This document shows, piece after piece, positions 27,347 through 35,861 of a stretch of DNA of 64,000 nt. Position numbers and translations under genes: made by a program. Origin of the DNA: Lachnospiraceae bacterium Marseille-Q4251 (GTDB lineage Bacteria > Bacillota > Clostridia > Lachnospirales > Lachnospiraceae); contig JAGTTO010000001.1 in NCBI GenBank assembly GCA_018223435.1, positions 2,046,001-2,110,000 of the forward strand. The letters run 5' to 3'. Within the stretch, counting starts at the first letter, position 1; every line of letters starts with the position of its first letter. The notes beneath the pieces were generated by a model. That model saw only the letters and a program-made list of their open reading frames with translations. It was not told the origin of the DNA and made no database searches.

Positions 27347-27455
27347 TCTCTTCTCCCATTTAATCAAATCTCCTAAAAAGGCAAAATTTATGCATATTTT
27401 TCACATATATTTTCTTTTTTAAACCTTATTTTTTGTTTATTTTTCCGTTATCGTT

Positions 27456-27485
27456 ATTTTATCATCTTAAGTTTTACATTGTCAA
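27456..27485 (-). promoter_or_regulatory. Promoter of the sialic-acid operon
   Basis: On the minus strand TTGACA and TAAAAT are spaced by 18 bp. Just downstream the sequence TAACGATAACGG carries a short repeated TAACG/ATAACG that could be an operator. The gap from 27347 to 27740 otherwise holds AT-rich DNA (27486-27600) and a family-2 repeat module. Confidence 0.65.
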
Positions 27486-27640
27486 TACGTTCAGATTTTA
27501 TTAGTCATCTTTTTAAAATCATCCTATTATTTATGTATTTCAATCTATTTTTAACTATATTTTTCCAACAAAAAAAGAGATACCTCTCTCAAAGAAGCAT
27601 CTCTCACTCACTCTCTATCTCCCCACCGCTGCGTCCCAGT

Positions 27641-27732
27641 CTGACGTACGCCCCTTATTTTCTGGCGTGCCCTGGAAGGGGGAGCCTGAGGGGGAAACAC
27701 GGGCTACGCAACTCTGAGTGTTTCCCCCTCAG
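27641..27732 (+). repeat. Dispersed palindromic repeat family 2, single module
   Basis: The module starts TGACGTACGCCCCTTATTTT, passes through GCGTGCCCTGG and ends in a hairpin with arms CTGAGGGGGAAACAC and GTGTTTCCCCCTCAG around a loop containing CTACGCAACTC. The same order, with a different stem, recurs at 36238-36328 and 49547-49631 and in the arms of the large palindromes. It lies 8 bp after the end of gatB. No long T run follows the hairpin on either strand. Confidence 0.8.
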
Positions 27733-27740
27733 CTATTCTT

Positions 27741-29177
27741 TTATTTTACCTTGGAAATGATCAATTCTTTCATCTGGCCCGGATTGCACTTTCCTTTCAT
27801 CTCTTTCATGATCTGACCGACCAGAAAGCCAAGTACTTTCTCCTCGCCGTTCTTATATTTTTCTACAGCATCCGCATTAGCTGCCAGGATCTTATCCACT
27901 ACAGCCTCCGCCTCCCCGGCAGACTGGGAAATTTTCAGACCGTGGGCCTCGATATAAGCCATCGGCTCCACATCTTCATCAAAGATCTTCTCAAAGACCT
28001 CCTTCGCGCCCTGGTTGTTCACTTCGCCTTTTTCCACAGAAGCGATAAGGGCTGCCAGATGCTCCGGTGAAAACTCAACCTCTTCTTCCTCCAGTCCTCT
28101 CTCTTTCAGCAGACGAAGCGTCTCACCCAAGAACCAGTTTGCCGCTTTCTTGGGATTGCCGCAAAGGTCCGCCGTCTTCTCAAAAAGCTCTGCCAGATGG
28201 CGGGACTGGGTCAGCTGGCTGGCATCGTACTCGGAAAGGCCATAATCCTTCTGGTAGCGGGCCGCTTTTTCCGGCTGCATCTCGGGCTGGGCTTTTTTCA
28301 CCCGGCTGATCCACTCGTCGTCGATGTAGACGGAGGGCAGATCCGGATCCGGGAAATAACGATAATCCTTGGCATCCTCTTTGGAACGCATTGCGTATGA
28401 ATACTCTTTGTTGTCGTCCCAGCGGCGGGTCTCCTGAACCACGCTCTTTCCTTCCTCCAGAAGCTCGATCTGACGGGCGCGCTCGCCGTCGATGGCACGG
28501 GCGATGGCTTTGAAAGAGTTCAGGTTTTTCATCTCGGTACGGGTGCCAAGCTTATCGCTGCCCACTTCCCTCACGGAGAGGTTTACGTCGGCACGCATGG
28601 AACCTTCCTGAAGCTTACAGTCTGATACGCCAAGATACTGGCAGATCATCCGGAGCTTCTCCAGGTAAGCGATAACCTCCTCGGCAGAACGCATATCCGG
28701 CTCGGAAACGATCTCCACCAGCGGAACGCCGCTTCGGTTGTAGTCCACCAGGGAGCAGTCCTCCCACTCGTCATGGATCAGTTTACCGGCATCCTCCTCC
28801 ATGTGCATCTCGTGAATGCGGATCTTTTTCTGGCCCACGGAAGTGTCCACCATCAGCCAGCCGTCGTGGCAAATGGGCACATAAAGCTGAGAAATCTGGT
28901 AGTTCTGAGGGTTATCCGGATAGAAATAGTTTTTCCGGTCAAAACGGCAGTGCTGGTTGATACCGCAGTTTGCCGCAAGGCCAAGAGCCAGTGCATATTC
29001 CACCACCTGTTTGTTGAGAACCGGAAGACTTCCGGGCATTCCCGTGCAGACCGGGCAGGTGTGGGTGTTGGGCGCACCTCCGAATTTTGTGGAGCATCCG
29101 CAGAAAATCTTTGTGGCTGAGGCCAGCTCTACATGGACCTCAAGACCGATGACTGTCTCATACTGTTTCTCCATCAT
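27741..29177 (-). CDS. gatB: Asp/Glu-tRNA(Asn/Gln) amidotransferase subunit B
   Basis: This 478-residue subunit binds the mischarged tRNA and its acceptor end. Zinc ligands are visible as FCGCSTKF (about 21-28) and HTCPVCTGMPG. The C-terminal helical and YqeY-type tail (about 330-478) ends GQMKELIISKVK. ATGATG overlaps the gatA stop, and either ATG could start it. As the last gene of aspS-gatC-gatA-gatB, it works with GatA and GatC to turn Asp-tRNA(Asn) and/or Glu-tRNA(Gln) into the amide forms. Confidence 0.95.
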   Translation of the reverse strand: MMEKQYETVIGLEVHVELASATKIFCGCSTKFGGAPNTHTCPVCTGMPGSLPVLNKQVVEYALALGLAANCGINQHCRFDRKNYFYPDNPQNYQISQLYVPICHDGWLMVDTSVGQKKIRIHEMHMEEDAGKLIHDEWEDCSLVDYNRSGVPLVEIVSEPDMRSAEEVIAYLEKLRMICQYLGVSDCKLQEGSMRADVNLSVREVGSDKLGTRTEMKNLNSFKAIARAIDGERARQIELLEEGKSVVQETRRWDDNKEYSYAMRSKEDAKDYRYFPDPDLPSVYIDDEWISRVKKAQPEMQPEKAARYQKDYGLSEYDASQLTQSRHLAELFEKTADLCGNPKKAANWFLGETLRLLKERGLEEEEVEFSPEHLAALIASVEKGEVNNQGAKEVFEKIFDEDVEPMAYIEAHGLKISQSAGEAEAVVDKILAANADAVEKYKNGEEKVLGFLVGQIMKEMKGKCNPGQMKELIISKVK

Positions 29178-30673
29178 GCTCCCTCCTTTCCATGCTTTTT
29201 CTCCGCTTTTGCCTGAAAGGCCATGGGGAAACTTCCGCGAAGCTTCTCAAGACCATAAGCCGCATTCAGAAGTTTTTTCTCGCTGAAGCAGTTTCCTACG
29301 AGCTGCAGACCTACGGGCAGGCCTTTGGAATCCATCGCCACAGGAACGCTGATGCCCGGAAGGCCGGCCAGGTTTACCGCCGTGGTATAAATATCGCTGA
29401 GATACATTTTCAGGGGGTCCTGAAGGCTCTTTCCGATCTCAGGAGCCGTGGTCGGGGAAGCTGGAGCCAGGATCATATCATATTTGTAAAAAGCCTCGTC
29501 AAAGGATTTCTTGATCAGGGCCTTTGCACGGAGAGCTTTCAGATAATAAGCGTCGTAATAACCGGAGCTTAAAACAAAAGAGCCCAGAAGAATACGGCGT
29601 TTTACCTCCTCGCCGAAGCCTTCCGCACGGGTCTTTTTGTACATGTCGTGAAGGCCGTCGGCCTCCGGGGTGCGGTAGCCGTATTTGACGCCGTCAAACC
29701 GGGCCAGGTTGGAGCTGGCCTCCGCAGAGGCGATGATATAGTAGGCAGGGATCACATAGTCCACCATACCCAGCTGGAAAAATTCGACAATCGCGCCGTT
29801 TCTGCTCAGGAGGTGAATCGTGTCCACCATGGCTTTTTTCACATCCGGATCGAGGTTTTCTGCGAGATCCAGATATTCCTTTGGCACACCGATGCGGACA
29901 CCGTGAAGGTCGCCTCTCAGGGAATCCAGAAACTGTTCCGGCTTCCTTTCCATGGAGGTAGAATCTTTTGGATCGTAGCCCATGAGCACATCCAGAAGAG
30001 CCGCACAGTCCGCCGTATCTCTTGCCACCGGTCCGATCTGATCCAGAGAGGAGGCATAGGCAATCAGGCCATAACGGGAAACGGTTCCGTAGGTGGGTTT
30101 TATGCCCGTAACGCCGCAGTAAGCGGAGGGCTGACGGATGGAACCGCCGGTGTCGGAACCCAGGGCCGCAAAGGCTTCTCCTGCCGCTACAGCCGCACAG
30201 GAACCACCTGAAGAACCGCCGGGTACATGGTTGGTATTCCAGGGGTTATGGGTGATGCCAAAGGCGGAAGTCTCTGTGGTGCTTCCCATGGCGAACTCAT
30301 CCATGTTTGTTTTTCCAATGACGATCATGCCTGCCTCGTTGAGCTTTTCTACAGCAGAGGCATTGTAGGGCGGAACGAAGTTTCCAAGAATCTTTGAAGC
30401 GCAGGTGGTTTTCTGACCCTTCGTGCAGATGTTGTCTTTGACTGCAATGGGCACGCCTGCCAGCGGGCCTCTGTAGCGGCCGGCCTTGATGCCTTCCTCA
30501 ACTTCTTTTACCCGCGCGTATACTTTTTTCTCATCCACATCCAGAAAAGCGTGGATCTTCGGCTCCTGTCTGTCGATCTGGTCAAGGGAGGCTTTTACGG
30601 CTTCTCTCACGCTGATCTCCTTCTGCCGGATCTTTTTCCCCAGTGAAAGGGCTGTGTTTTCCAAAATATCCAT
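29174..30673 (-). CDS. gatA: Asp/Glu-tRNA(Asn/Gln) amidotransferase subunit A
   Basis: This 499-residue amidase-signature protein releases ammonia from glutamine for the transamidation. The Ser-cisSer-Lys triad is visible in AVKDNICTKG (Lys near 80), PGGSSGGSCAAVAAG (cis-Ser near 155) and GSDTGGSIRQPSAYCG (nucleophile Ser near 178). It starts 11 bp after gatC and overlaps gatB. Length matches the family (about 485-500). Confidence 0.96.
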   Translation of the reverse strand: MDILENTALSLGKKIRQKEISVREAVKASLDQIDRQEPKIHAFLDVDEKKVYARVKEVEEGIKAGRYRGPLAGVPIAVKDNICTKGQKTTCASKILGNFVPPYNASAVEKLNEAGMIVIGKTNMDEFAMGSTTETSAFGITHNPWNTNHVPGGSSGGSCAAVAAGEAFAALGSDTGGSIRQPSAYCGVTGIKPTYGTVSRYGLIAYASSLDQIGPVARDTADCAALLDVLMGYDPKDSTSMERKPEQFLDSLRGDLHGVRIGVPKEYLDLAENLDPDVKKAMVDTIHLLSRNGAIVEFFQLGMVDYVIPAYYIIASAEASSNLARFDGVKYGYRTPEADGLHDMYKKTRAEGFGEEVKRRILLGSFVLSSGYYDAYYLKALRAKALIKKSFDEAFYKYDMILAPASPTTAPEIGKSLQDPLKMYLSDIYTTAVNLAGLPGISVPVAMDSKGLPVGLQLVGNCFSEKKLLNAAYGLEKLRGSFPMAFQAKAEKKHGKEGA

Positions 30674-30684
30674 ATCGGTCCTCC

Positions 30685-30981
30685 CTACTCGACTGTCTTC
30701 GGTACCAGATACTGGCCGTCCTTCTTGCGGGGCGCCAGATCCACCAGTTCATCTCTCATGTCGCCGTTTACCACTTTGTCCTCGCGGAACACATTTTCCA
30801 CGGGGAAAAGAGAGATCAGCGGCTCCACGCCTTCGGTGTCGAGTTCGTTCAGTTTATCTACATAACCCAGGATTTTTTCCATTTCCTGGCGGGATTTTTC
30901 TCTTTCTTCATCGGTGAGGGCCAGCTTGGCCAGAAGCTCGGTGTTAGCCATAACCTCATCGGAAATCTTATGCTCTGCCAT
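30685..30981 (-). CDS. gatC: Asp/Glu-tRNA(Asn/Gln) amidotransferase subunit C
   Basis: This 98-residue small subunit wraps around GatA and stabilises the GatCAB complex. The pattern LAKLALTDEEREKSRQEMEK with the following ILGYVDKLNELDTEGVEPL is characteristic. It lies 16 bp after aspS and 11 bp before gatA, so the four genes form one operon. Confidence 0.92.
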   Translation of the reverse strand: MAEHKISDEVMANTELLAKLALTDEEREKSRQEMEKILGYVDKLNELDTEGVEPLISLFPVENVFREDKVVNGDMRDELVDLAPRKKDGQYLVPKTVE

Positions 30982-30997
30982 TTTTCTTCCTCCTTTT

Positions 30998-32329
30998 TTA
31001 CGGCTCCAGTCTGTTCAGATCGCGTGGGAACAGGCAGGCTTCTCTGACGTTTTCCTCGCCCAGAAGCTGCATGGTCAGACGCTCCATACCGATTCCGAGA
31101 CCACCGTGAGGCGGCATGCCGTATTTGAACGCATCCATGTACTGCTCCATGCCCTCGTCGGTCATTCCTCTGGCTGCGATCTTGTCCTCCAGCATATGAT
31201 AATCGTGAATACGCTGACCACCTGTCGTGATCTCAAGGCCGCGGAACAGGAGGTCGAAGCTTAAGGTATAACGGGAATCTGCCGGGTCATCCATCGCGTA
31301 GAACGGGCGCTTCTTGGAGGGATAATGAGTGACAAAAACGAAATCTGCGTCGCATTCCTCTTTGAAATACCGGCCGATGAGTTCTTCCTCCTCCGGCTCC
31401 AGATCGAAGGGGTTACGGATTTTGCGGTTGTATTTCTCTGCCACCAGCTCTTTGGCCTCACTGAATTTTACAAAGGGGATCTTATCTGTTTTCGGAAGGG
31501 TGACATTCAGGATCTCAAGCTCTGGGGCATAGTCTTTTTTCAGAAGCTCCATCGTGTACTGGAGAAAACCGGTCTCCATCTGGCAGATTTCCATGAAATC
31601 CTCGATGTAGCCCATCTCAAAATCCAAGCTGGTGTACTCGTTCAGATGTCTTCTGGTGTTGTGCTTCTCCGCACGGAAAACCGGACCGGTCTCAAAGACG
31701 CGATCGAAAACGCCCACCATCATCTGTTTGTAAAACTGCGGGCTCTGGGCCAGAACGGCCGGTTTGTGGAAATAGCTGAGCTTGAACACGTTGGCTCCTC
31801 CCTCAGCTCCTTTGGCTCCGATCTTCGGCGTATGGATCTCTGTAAAACCGTTCTCATGAAGAAATTCACGGAAGCCTCTCACGATGCCTTCCTGGATGCG
31901 GAATCTGGCCCGCTCCCGGACGTTCCGAAGGGAAACGGAGCGGATGTTCAGCTTGGCCTCCAGAGAAGTGTTAAGCTTCCATTTATCAATGGCAAGGGGA
32001 AGGGGTTCTGCTGGAGAGGAGAGAATCGTGATCTCCTCCGCACGGATTTCTTTTCCGTGGGGCGCTCTCTCTTCTGCCCGGACAGTTCCTTTTACCCGGA
32101 TGCAGTCTCCCTCTTTCAGCTCAGAAATGGAAAGATTTGTTTTTCCCTCTTCCCAGACCGTCTGCAGAAGACCGTCTCTTTTTCTCAGGATCACGAAAGC
32201 GATCTCACCCATGTTTCGAATGCTGTAGATACTTCCGTCTGTCAGGACCTCCTGGTCCAGCGATTGCGGAGCAAGCACTTTGGAAAGCTCCAGAGTTTCT
32301 TTTTTTCTGACTCCTGTTACAAATTCCAT
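30998..32329 (-). CDS. aspS: Aspartyl-tRNA synthetase, archaeal/non-discriminating type
   Basis: This class IIb synthetase of 443 residues is the short archaeal-type enzyme and lacks the bacterial GAD insertion. An N-terminal OB-fold anticodon-binding domain (about 1-115) is followed by the catalytic core. Motif 2 appears around GPVFRAEKHNTRRHLNEYTS, and motif 3 is GGLGIGMERLTMQL. Cotranscription with gatCAB suggests it makes Asp-tRNA(Asn) for amidation. A discriminating AsnRS-like function was considered, but the gat genes beside it favour non-discriminating AspRS. Confidence 0.88.
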   Translation of the reverse strand: MEFVTGVRKKETLELSKVLAPQSLDQEVLTDGSIYSIRNMGEIAFVILRKRDGLLQTVWEEGKTNLSISELKEGDCIRVKGTVRAEERAPHGKEIRAEEITILSSPAEPLPLAIDKWKLNTSLEAKLNIRSVSLRNVRERARFRIQEGIVRGFREFLHENGFTEIHTPKIGAKGAEGGANVFKLSYFHKPAVLAQSPQFYKQMMVGVFDRVFETGPVFRAEKHNTRRHLNEYTSLDFEMGYIEDFMEICQMETGFLQYTMELLKKDYAPELEILNVTLPKTDKIPFVKFSEAKELVAEKYNRKIRNPFDLEPEEEELIGRYFKEECDADFVFVTHYPSKKRPFYAMDDPADSRYTLSFDLLFRGLEITTGGQRIHDYHMLEDKIAARGMTDEGMEQYMDAFKYGMPPHGGLGIGMERLTMQLLGEENVREACLFPRDLNRLEP

Positions 32330-32366
32330 ATCACATTTCCTCCAAAAATTTATCTTTTTAAAAGAG

Positions 32367-32408
32367 AAACACCGGCTGGGTCTGCAAGCATCCAGCCGGT
32401 GTTTTTTT
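32367..32408. terminator. Bidirectional terminator between dapL and aspS
   Basis: The arms AAACACCGGCTGG and CCAGCCGGTGTTT close a 12-nt loop. A run of seven T follows on the plus strand and TTTCTCTTTT on the minus strand, where it ends the glnA-ANTAR-dapL transcript. Confidence 0.85.
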
Positions 32409-32449
32409 ATACAGTTACTTCATACGCCGGCCTTTTCTGCCTGCCTTCA

Positions 32450-33667
32450 TCACATCTTTGTGATTCTCTCAATGGCCTTCAGCGTATTTTCATAGGTTCC
32501 AAATGCAGTCAGTCGGAAGTAGCCTTCACCATGCGCACCAAAACCGCTTCCCGGCGTTCCCACGATATTTACCGTGGAAAGCAGGTGATCGAAAAACTCC
32601 CAGGAGTTCATGGAATCCGGAGTTTTCAGCCAGATATAGGGGGCGTTCTCGCCGCCGTAAACCGTATATCCCGCGTCTTTCAAGCCCTGAAGAATGGTCT
32701 TCGCATTCTTCATATAATAATCGATCTGAGTCTTCAGCTGCGCCTTTCCTTCCGTGGAATAAACGGCTTCGCCGGCTCTCTGAACGATGTAAGGAGCTCC
32801 GTTGTATTTGGTGCCATGGCGTCTTGCCCACAGATCGTTGAGCTTTACGCCTTCGCTGCTTTTTAAATCTTTTGGAACCACCGTGTAACCTAAGCGAACA
32901 CCGGTGAAACCTGCGTTTTTGGAAAAGCTCCGAAGCTCAATGGCACACTCTCTTGCCCCTTCGCATTCATAAATGCTATGAGGCATATCCGGATCGGAAA
33001 TATAAGCTTCATAAGCGGCATCATAAAGGATCACCGCACCGATCTTTCTCGCGTAGTCCACAAATCTCTGAAGATTTTCCTTGCTGATTCCTGCTCCCGT
33101 GGGGTTATTGGGGAAGCAGAGATAGATCAGATCCGGCTCTTCCTTCGGAAGCTCCGGAACGAAATTGTTCTGGGAAAGGCAGGGCATATAGATTACTCCA
33201 TCGTAATTCTCATTGGTCGGATTATAGAGTCCTGTACGGCCTGCCATCACGTTACTGTCCACATAAACCGGGTAAACCGGGTCGCAGACAGCGACTTTAT
33301 TATTCAGTCCGAAGATCTCCTGGATATTTCCGCAGTCACATTTTGCTCCGTCGGAAACGAAGATCTCATCCTCATAAACTTCACAGCCTCTCGCCTTGTA
33401 ATCATTCTCAACGATCGCATGGCGGAGGAACTCATATCCTTTATCAGGGGCATAACCGTGGAAGGTCGCTGCATTGCCCATCTCATCCACTGCTTTGTGC
33501 AGGGCTTCAATGATGGCCGGGGCCAGCGGCTGGGTTACATCTCCGATGCCGAGACGGATGATCTCGGCGCCCGGGTTTCGCTCCTGAAAAGCGGCTACTT
33601 TTTTAGCGATATTGGAAAACAGATAGCTTCCCTGTAATTTCAGATAATTGTCATTGATCGTAAACAT
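32450..33667 (-). CDS. dapL: LL-diaminopimelate aminotransferase
   Basis: This PLP enzyme converts tetrahydrodipicolinate directly to LL-diaminopimelate for lysine and peptidoglycan synthesis. I start it at 33665-33667 ([17 protein letters not shown]), which has AGGAG about 8 nt upstream; eight more upstream codons lack support. At 405 residues it fits the family. Visible motifs are [11 protein letters not shown], the PLP Lys in [12 protein letters not shown] and the N-terminal [10 protein letters not shown]. It follows the ANTAR gene by 10 bp, linking a glutamate-using aminotransferase to glutamine regulation. Confidence 0.93.
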   Translation of the reverse strand: MFTINDNYLKLQGSYLFSNIAKKVAAFQERNPGAEIIRLGIGDVTQPLAPAIIEALHKAVDEMGNAATFHGYAPDKGYEFLRHAIVENDYKARGCEVYEDEIFVSDGAKCDCGNIQEIFGLNNKVAVCDPVYPVYVDSNVMAGRTGLYNPTNENYDGVIYMPCLSQNNFVPELPKEEPDLIYLCFPNNPTGAGISKENLQRFVDYARKIGAVILYDAAYEAYISDPDMPHSIYECEGARECAIELRSFSKNAGFTGVRLGYTVVPKDLKSSEGVKLNDLWARRHGTKYNGAPYIVQRAGEAVYSTEGKAQLKTQIDYYMKNAKTILQGLKDAGYTVYGGENAPYIWLKTPDSMNSWEFFDHLLSTVNIVGTPGSGFGAHGEGYFRLTAFGTYENTLKAIERITKM

Positions 33668-33677
33668 TTTTCTTCTC

Positions 33678-34229
33678 CTAGCACTCGTCATAAATCAGCA
33701 TCAATATCATCTGTGCTGTCTCCACCATGTTGGTGGCATTGTCCATGCTACATTTTTGTATATAGCGATGGGCCTCTTCCTCACTTAAATTGTTTCGGTC
33801 CATCAAAAGGCGTTTCGCGTTGTGGATATAATTTTCCTCCCGCTCGCTCCTTTTTTTCGGTTTTCTTTTATCCTGTTTCAATCGGCGGTCAATCTGGCGG
33901 ATCATCATTTCCACGGTGTTGACCAGGTCAAAAACTTTCAGCGGTGTGGTCAGGGACATAAGCCCCGAGGGATTATCACTCACTGCCGATGCGGAACCGA
34001 TCAGCAGGATATCAAAATATTTCGGAAGATTCTCGGAAAGCTCTCTGTAGTACATATCTGAAAGGCGGTAGCCGCTGACCACCAGCCCCGATGTGTATTT
34101 GTTGATTTCCATGAGCGCTCCCGCGCCAGTGGGGCAGAAAATGGTATCCGTAAATCCGTGGTTTACCAGGATTCTGCGGATCTTCTTGGCATCTTCAACT
34201 TTCGGCATAACTACAATGATGATGCTCAT
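33678..34229 (-). CDS. ANTAR-domain RNA-binding antitermination regulator
   Basis: This 183-residue protein has an N-terminal receiver-like domain (about 1-118). It begins [20 protein letters not shown] and lacks a clear phosphoacceptor acidic cluster, so it is probably a pseudo-receiver. The C-terminal ANTAR helix bundle (about 125-180) contains [20 protein letters not shown] and the family core of aromatic and Ala residues. ANTAR proteins bind paired hexaloop RNA hairpins and block terminators. It lies downstream of glnA on the same strand, separated by a family-1 repeat, as in clostridial glnA-nitR pairs. Candidate targets are the leader terminators of glnA and glnN. Confidence 0.85.
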   Translation of the reverse strand: MSIIIVVMPKVEDAKKIRRILVNHGFTDTIFCPTGAGALMEINKYTSGLVVSGYRLSDMYYRELSENLPKYFDILLIGSASAVSDNPSGLMSLTTPLKVFDLVNTVEMMIRQIDRRLKQDKRKPKKRSEREENYIHNAKRLLMDRNNLSEEEAHRYIQKCSMDNATNMVETAQMILMLIYDEC

Positions 34230-34258
34230 GACCTTTTCGCCCTTTCTCTTTTCTCTCC

Positions 34259-34420
34259 CGAACGTTCAGATTAACAGGCCACAGGTCTACGCTCTGCTTC
34301 GGTCGGTGCTAAACGAGTCCCACCGGGACTCAGCACCCCGCGCATTACACGCGCTCTCGCTGCTTTCGCAGCTTCTGTCTGAGGCTGATTTTTTATTTTG
34401 CTGATACTCTGAACTGTTAC
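34259..34420 (+). repeat. Dispersed palindromic repeat family 1, 162 bp
   Basis: It runs from GAACGTTCAGATTAACAGGC to CTGATACTCTGAACTGTTAC and shares the CAGGCCACAG, GCTAAACGAGTCCCACCGGG and GCTTCTGTCTGAGGCT blocks with the copies at 17.5 and 57.5 kb. A GAGTCCCACCGGGACTC hairpin is inside. It begins at the last base of the glnA stop codon and fills the gap to the ANTAR gene. Confidence 0.85.
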
Positions 34421-35715
34421 TAAATTTTATACAGGTACTGCTCCAGCTCCCACATGGAGATCTGCTCCATGTAACTCATCCATTCTTTTTCCTTGGCCTG
34501 ATTGTAGATCTTTAAAAATCTCCGGCCCAGGATCTCCTCCATCAGAGGATCCTCTTTCATGGCCTTCAGGGCCTCGCTTAGATTCGTGGGAAGCAGCTCT
34601 GTCTCTTCTGTCCTGCCTTCTTTCTGCGGTTTCATCTGCTCCTTGATGCCTTCCAGTCCCGCTGCCAGGCACAGGGCAAAGACCACATAGGGATTTGCTG
34701 CTCCGTCAGGACTTCTGAGCTCGATTCTGGTTTCCTGACCTCTCTGGAAGGGAATTTTTACAAGAGAAGCCCGTTCGGATTTGGACCAGTAGATCTGAGA
34801 CGGCGCCTCAAATCCGGTGGTCAGCCGCTTGTAGGAATTTACCAGGGGATTGCAGAAAGCTGTCATTCCTTTGATATGTTTCAGAATACCGGCGAGGAAC
34901 GCATAGGCATCACTGCTTAAGCCGTCCTCAGAATCCGGATCGTAAAATACATTTTTTCCATCCTTGAAAAGGGACAGGTGGATGTGCATGCCGGAACCGT
35001 CCACGCCTGCCTTGGGCTTCGGCATGAAGGTCGCGTGAAGTCCGTGGCGTTTCGCGATGGTCCGGATCGCTGTTTTCACCGTCATGATCTTGTCCGCGGT
35101 TTCCAGCGCGTCATCCATACAAAATTCTACTTCATGCTGGCCGGGAGCGATCTGATGTCTCGAGGACTCCACCTCGTAGCCCATCTCTTCCAGCGTCAGC
35201 ACTATATCCCGCCGGGCATTTTCCCCCAGATCCACCGGACTTAGATCAAGATAGCCTGCCCGCTCGTGGGTGATGGTGGTGGGGATGCCGTTATCGTCTG
35301 TGTGAAACAGGAAAAATTCACATTCGGTATTCACTTTCAGCGTATAACCCAGGCTTTCCGCCTTTTTCAGAACCTCTTTGAGGAGGTATCTGGGGCTTCC
35401 CTCGTAGGGAGTTCCGTCCGTGCGTATCAGATCGCAGATCAGTCTCGCAACCTTTCCCTGCTGAGGCCGCCAGGGCAGAATACTGAATGTGGCCAAATCA
35501 GGGCGGAGATACATCTCTGATTCTTCCGTCCGGATAAAGCCCTCTATCGAAGAAGCGTCAATGATACACCGGTCATCCATGGCCTTCGGAAGCTTTCCCG
35601 CCGGAATGGCGATATTCTTCATCGTGCCGAACATATCGGTAAACTGGAGTCGGATAAATTCCACATCCTCTTCCTCCACAATATTCAGAATCTCCTCCCT
35701 GCTGTATTGTTCCAT
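34420..35715 (-). CDS. glnA: Glutamine synthetase type I
   Basis: It makes glutamine from glutamate, ammonia and ATP. I start it at 35713-35715 (MEQYSREEILNIVEEE) because AAAGGAG lies 7 nt upstream; the longer frame reads into the leader. At 431 residues it is of the short Firmicute type without an adenylylation loop. Visible motifs include KVNTECEFFLF, the block AGVDGSGMHIHLSLF and RIELRSPDGAANPY. It is led by a consensus promoter and a promoter-proximal terminator, with the ANTAR gene downstream. A second, unrelated-type synthetase (glnN) is at 57.9-60 kb. Confidence 0.95.
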   Translation of the reverse strand: MEQYSREEILNIVEEEDVEFIRLQFTDMFGTMKNIAIPAGKLPKAMDDRCIIDASSIEGFIRTEESEMYLRPDLATFSILPWRPQQGKVARLICDLIRTDGTPYEGSPRYLLKEVLKKAESLGYTLKVNTECEFFLFHTDDNGIPTTITHERAGYLDLSPVDLGENARRDIVLTLEEMGYEVESSRHQIAPGQHEVEFCMDDALETADKIMTVKTAIRTIAKRHGLHATFMPKPKAGVDGSGMHIHLSLFKDGKNVFYDPDSEDGLSSDAYAFLAGILKHIKGMTAFCNPLVNSYKRLTTGFEAPSQIYWSKSERASLVKIPFQRGQETRIELRSPDGAANPYVVFALCLAAGLEGIKEQMKPQKEGRTEETELLPTNLSEALKAMKEDPLMEEILGRRFLKIYNQAKEKEWMSYMEQISMWELEQYLYKI

Positions 35716-35760
35716 ATCAAATCTCCTTTTCCTAAAACCAACTGTCTGGTAATACGACAA

Positions 35761-35805
35761 AAGGGCGAACTTACCCACTCATTTTAGTGAGGTAAGAACG
35801 CCCTT
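35761..35805 (-). terminator. Leader terminator (attenuator) of glnA
   Basis: On the minus strand AAGGGCG and CTTACC pair with GGTAAG and CGCCCTT across a small internal loop, and CACT/AGTG closes an AAAATG hexaloop. Four T follow. The hairpin begins about 9-10 nt after the predicted transcription start and lies 46 bp before the glnA ATG, so transcripts must read through it. The T run is short, so termination may be partial. Confidence 0.75.
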
Positions 35806-35820
35806 GTTCTATAGTTTTGT

Positions 35821-35849
35821 ATTATAGCAATGGGGATTTTTTTTGTCAA
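35821..35849 (-). promoter_or_regulatory. Consensus promoter of glnA
   Basis: On the minus strand a perfect TTGACA and a perfect TATAAT are spaced by 17 bp, about 105-135 bp before the glnA start. Such a promoter should be very strong unless controlled, which fits the terminator directly downstream. Confidence 0.9.
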
Positions 35850-35861
35850 GGGGAATGTTAT

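Noticed and set aside
27479..27760. 93-codon frame on the plus strand
   Set aside because: It runs through a family-2 repeat and an AT-rich gap, lacks a ribosome site and ends in the gatB gene. It is not treated as a gene.
31325..32866. 513-codon open frame on the plus strand
   Set aside because: It spans the opposite strand of aspS, a terminator and part of dapL. A real gene would not cover a shared terminator and two conserved genes.
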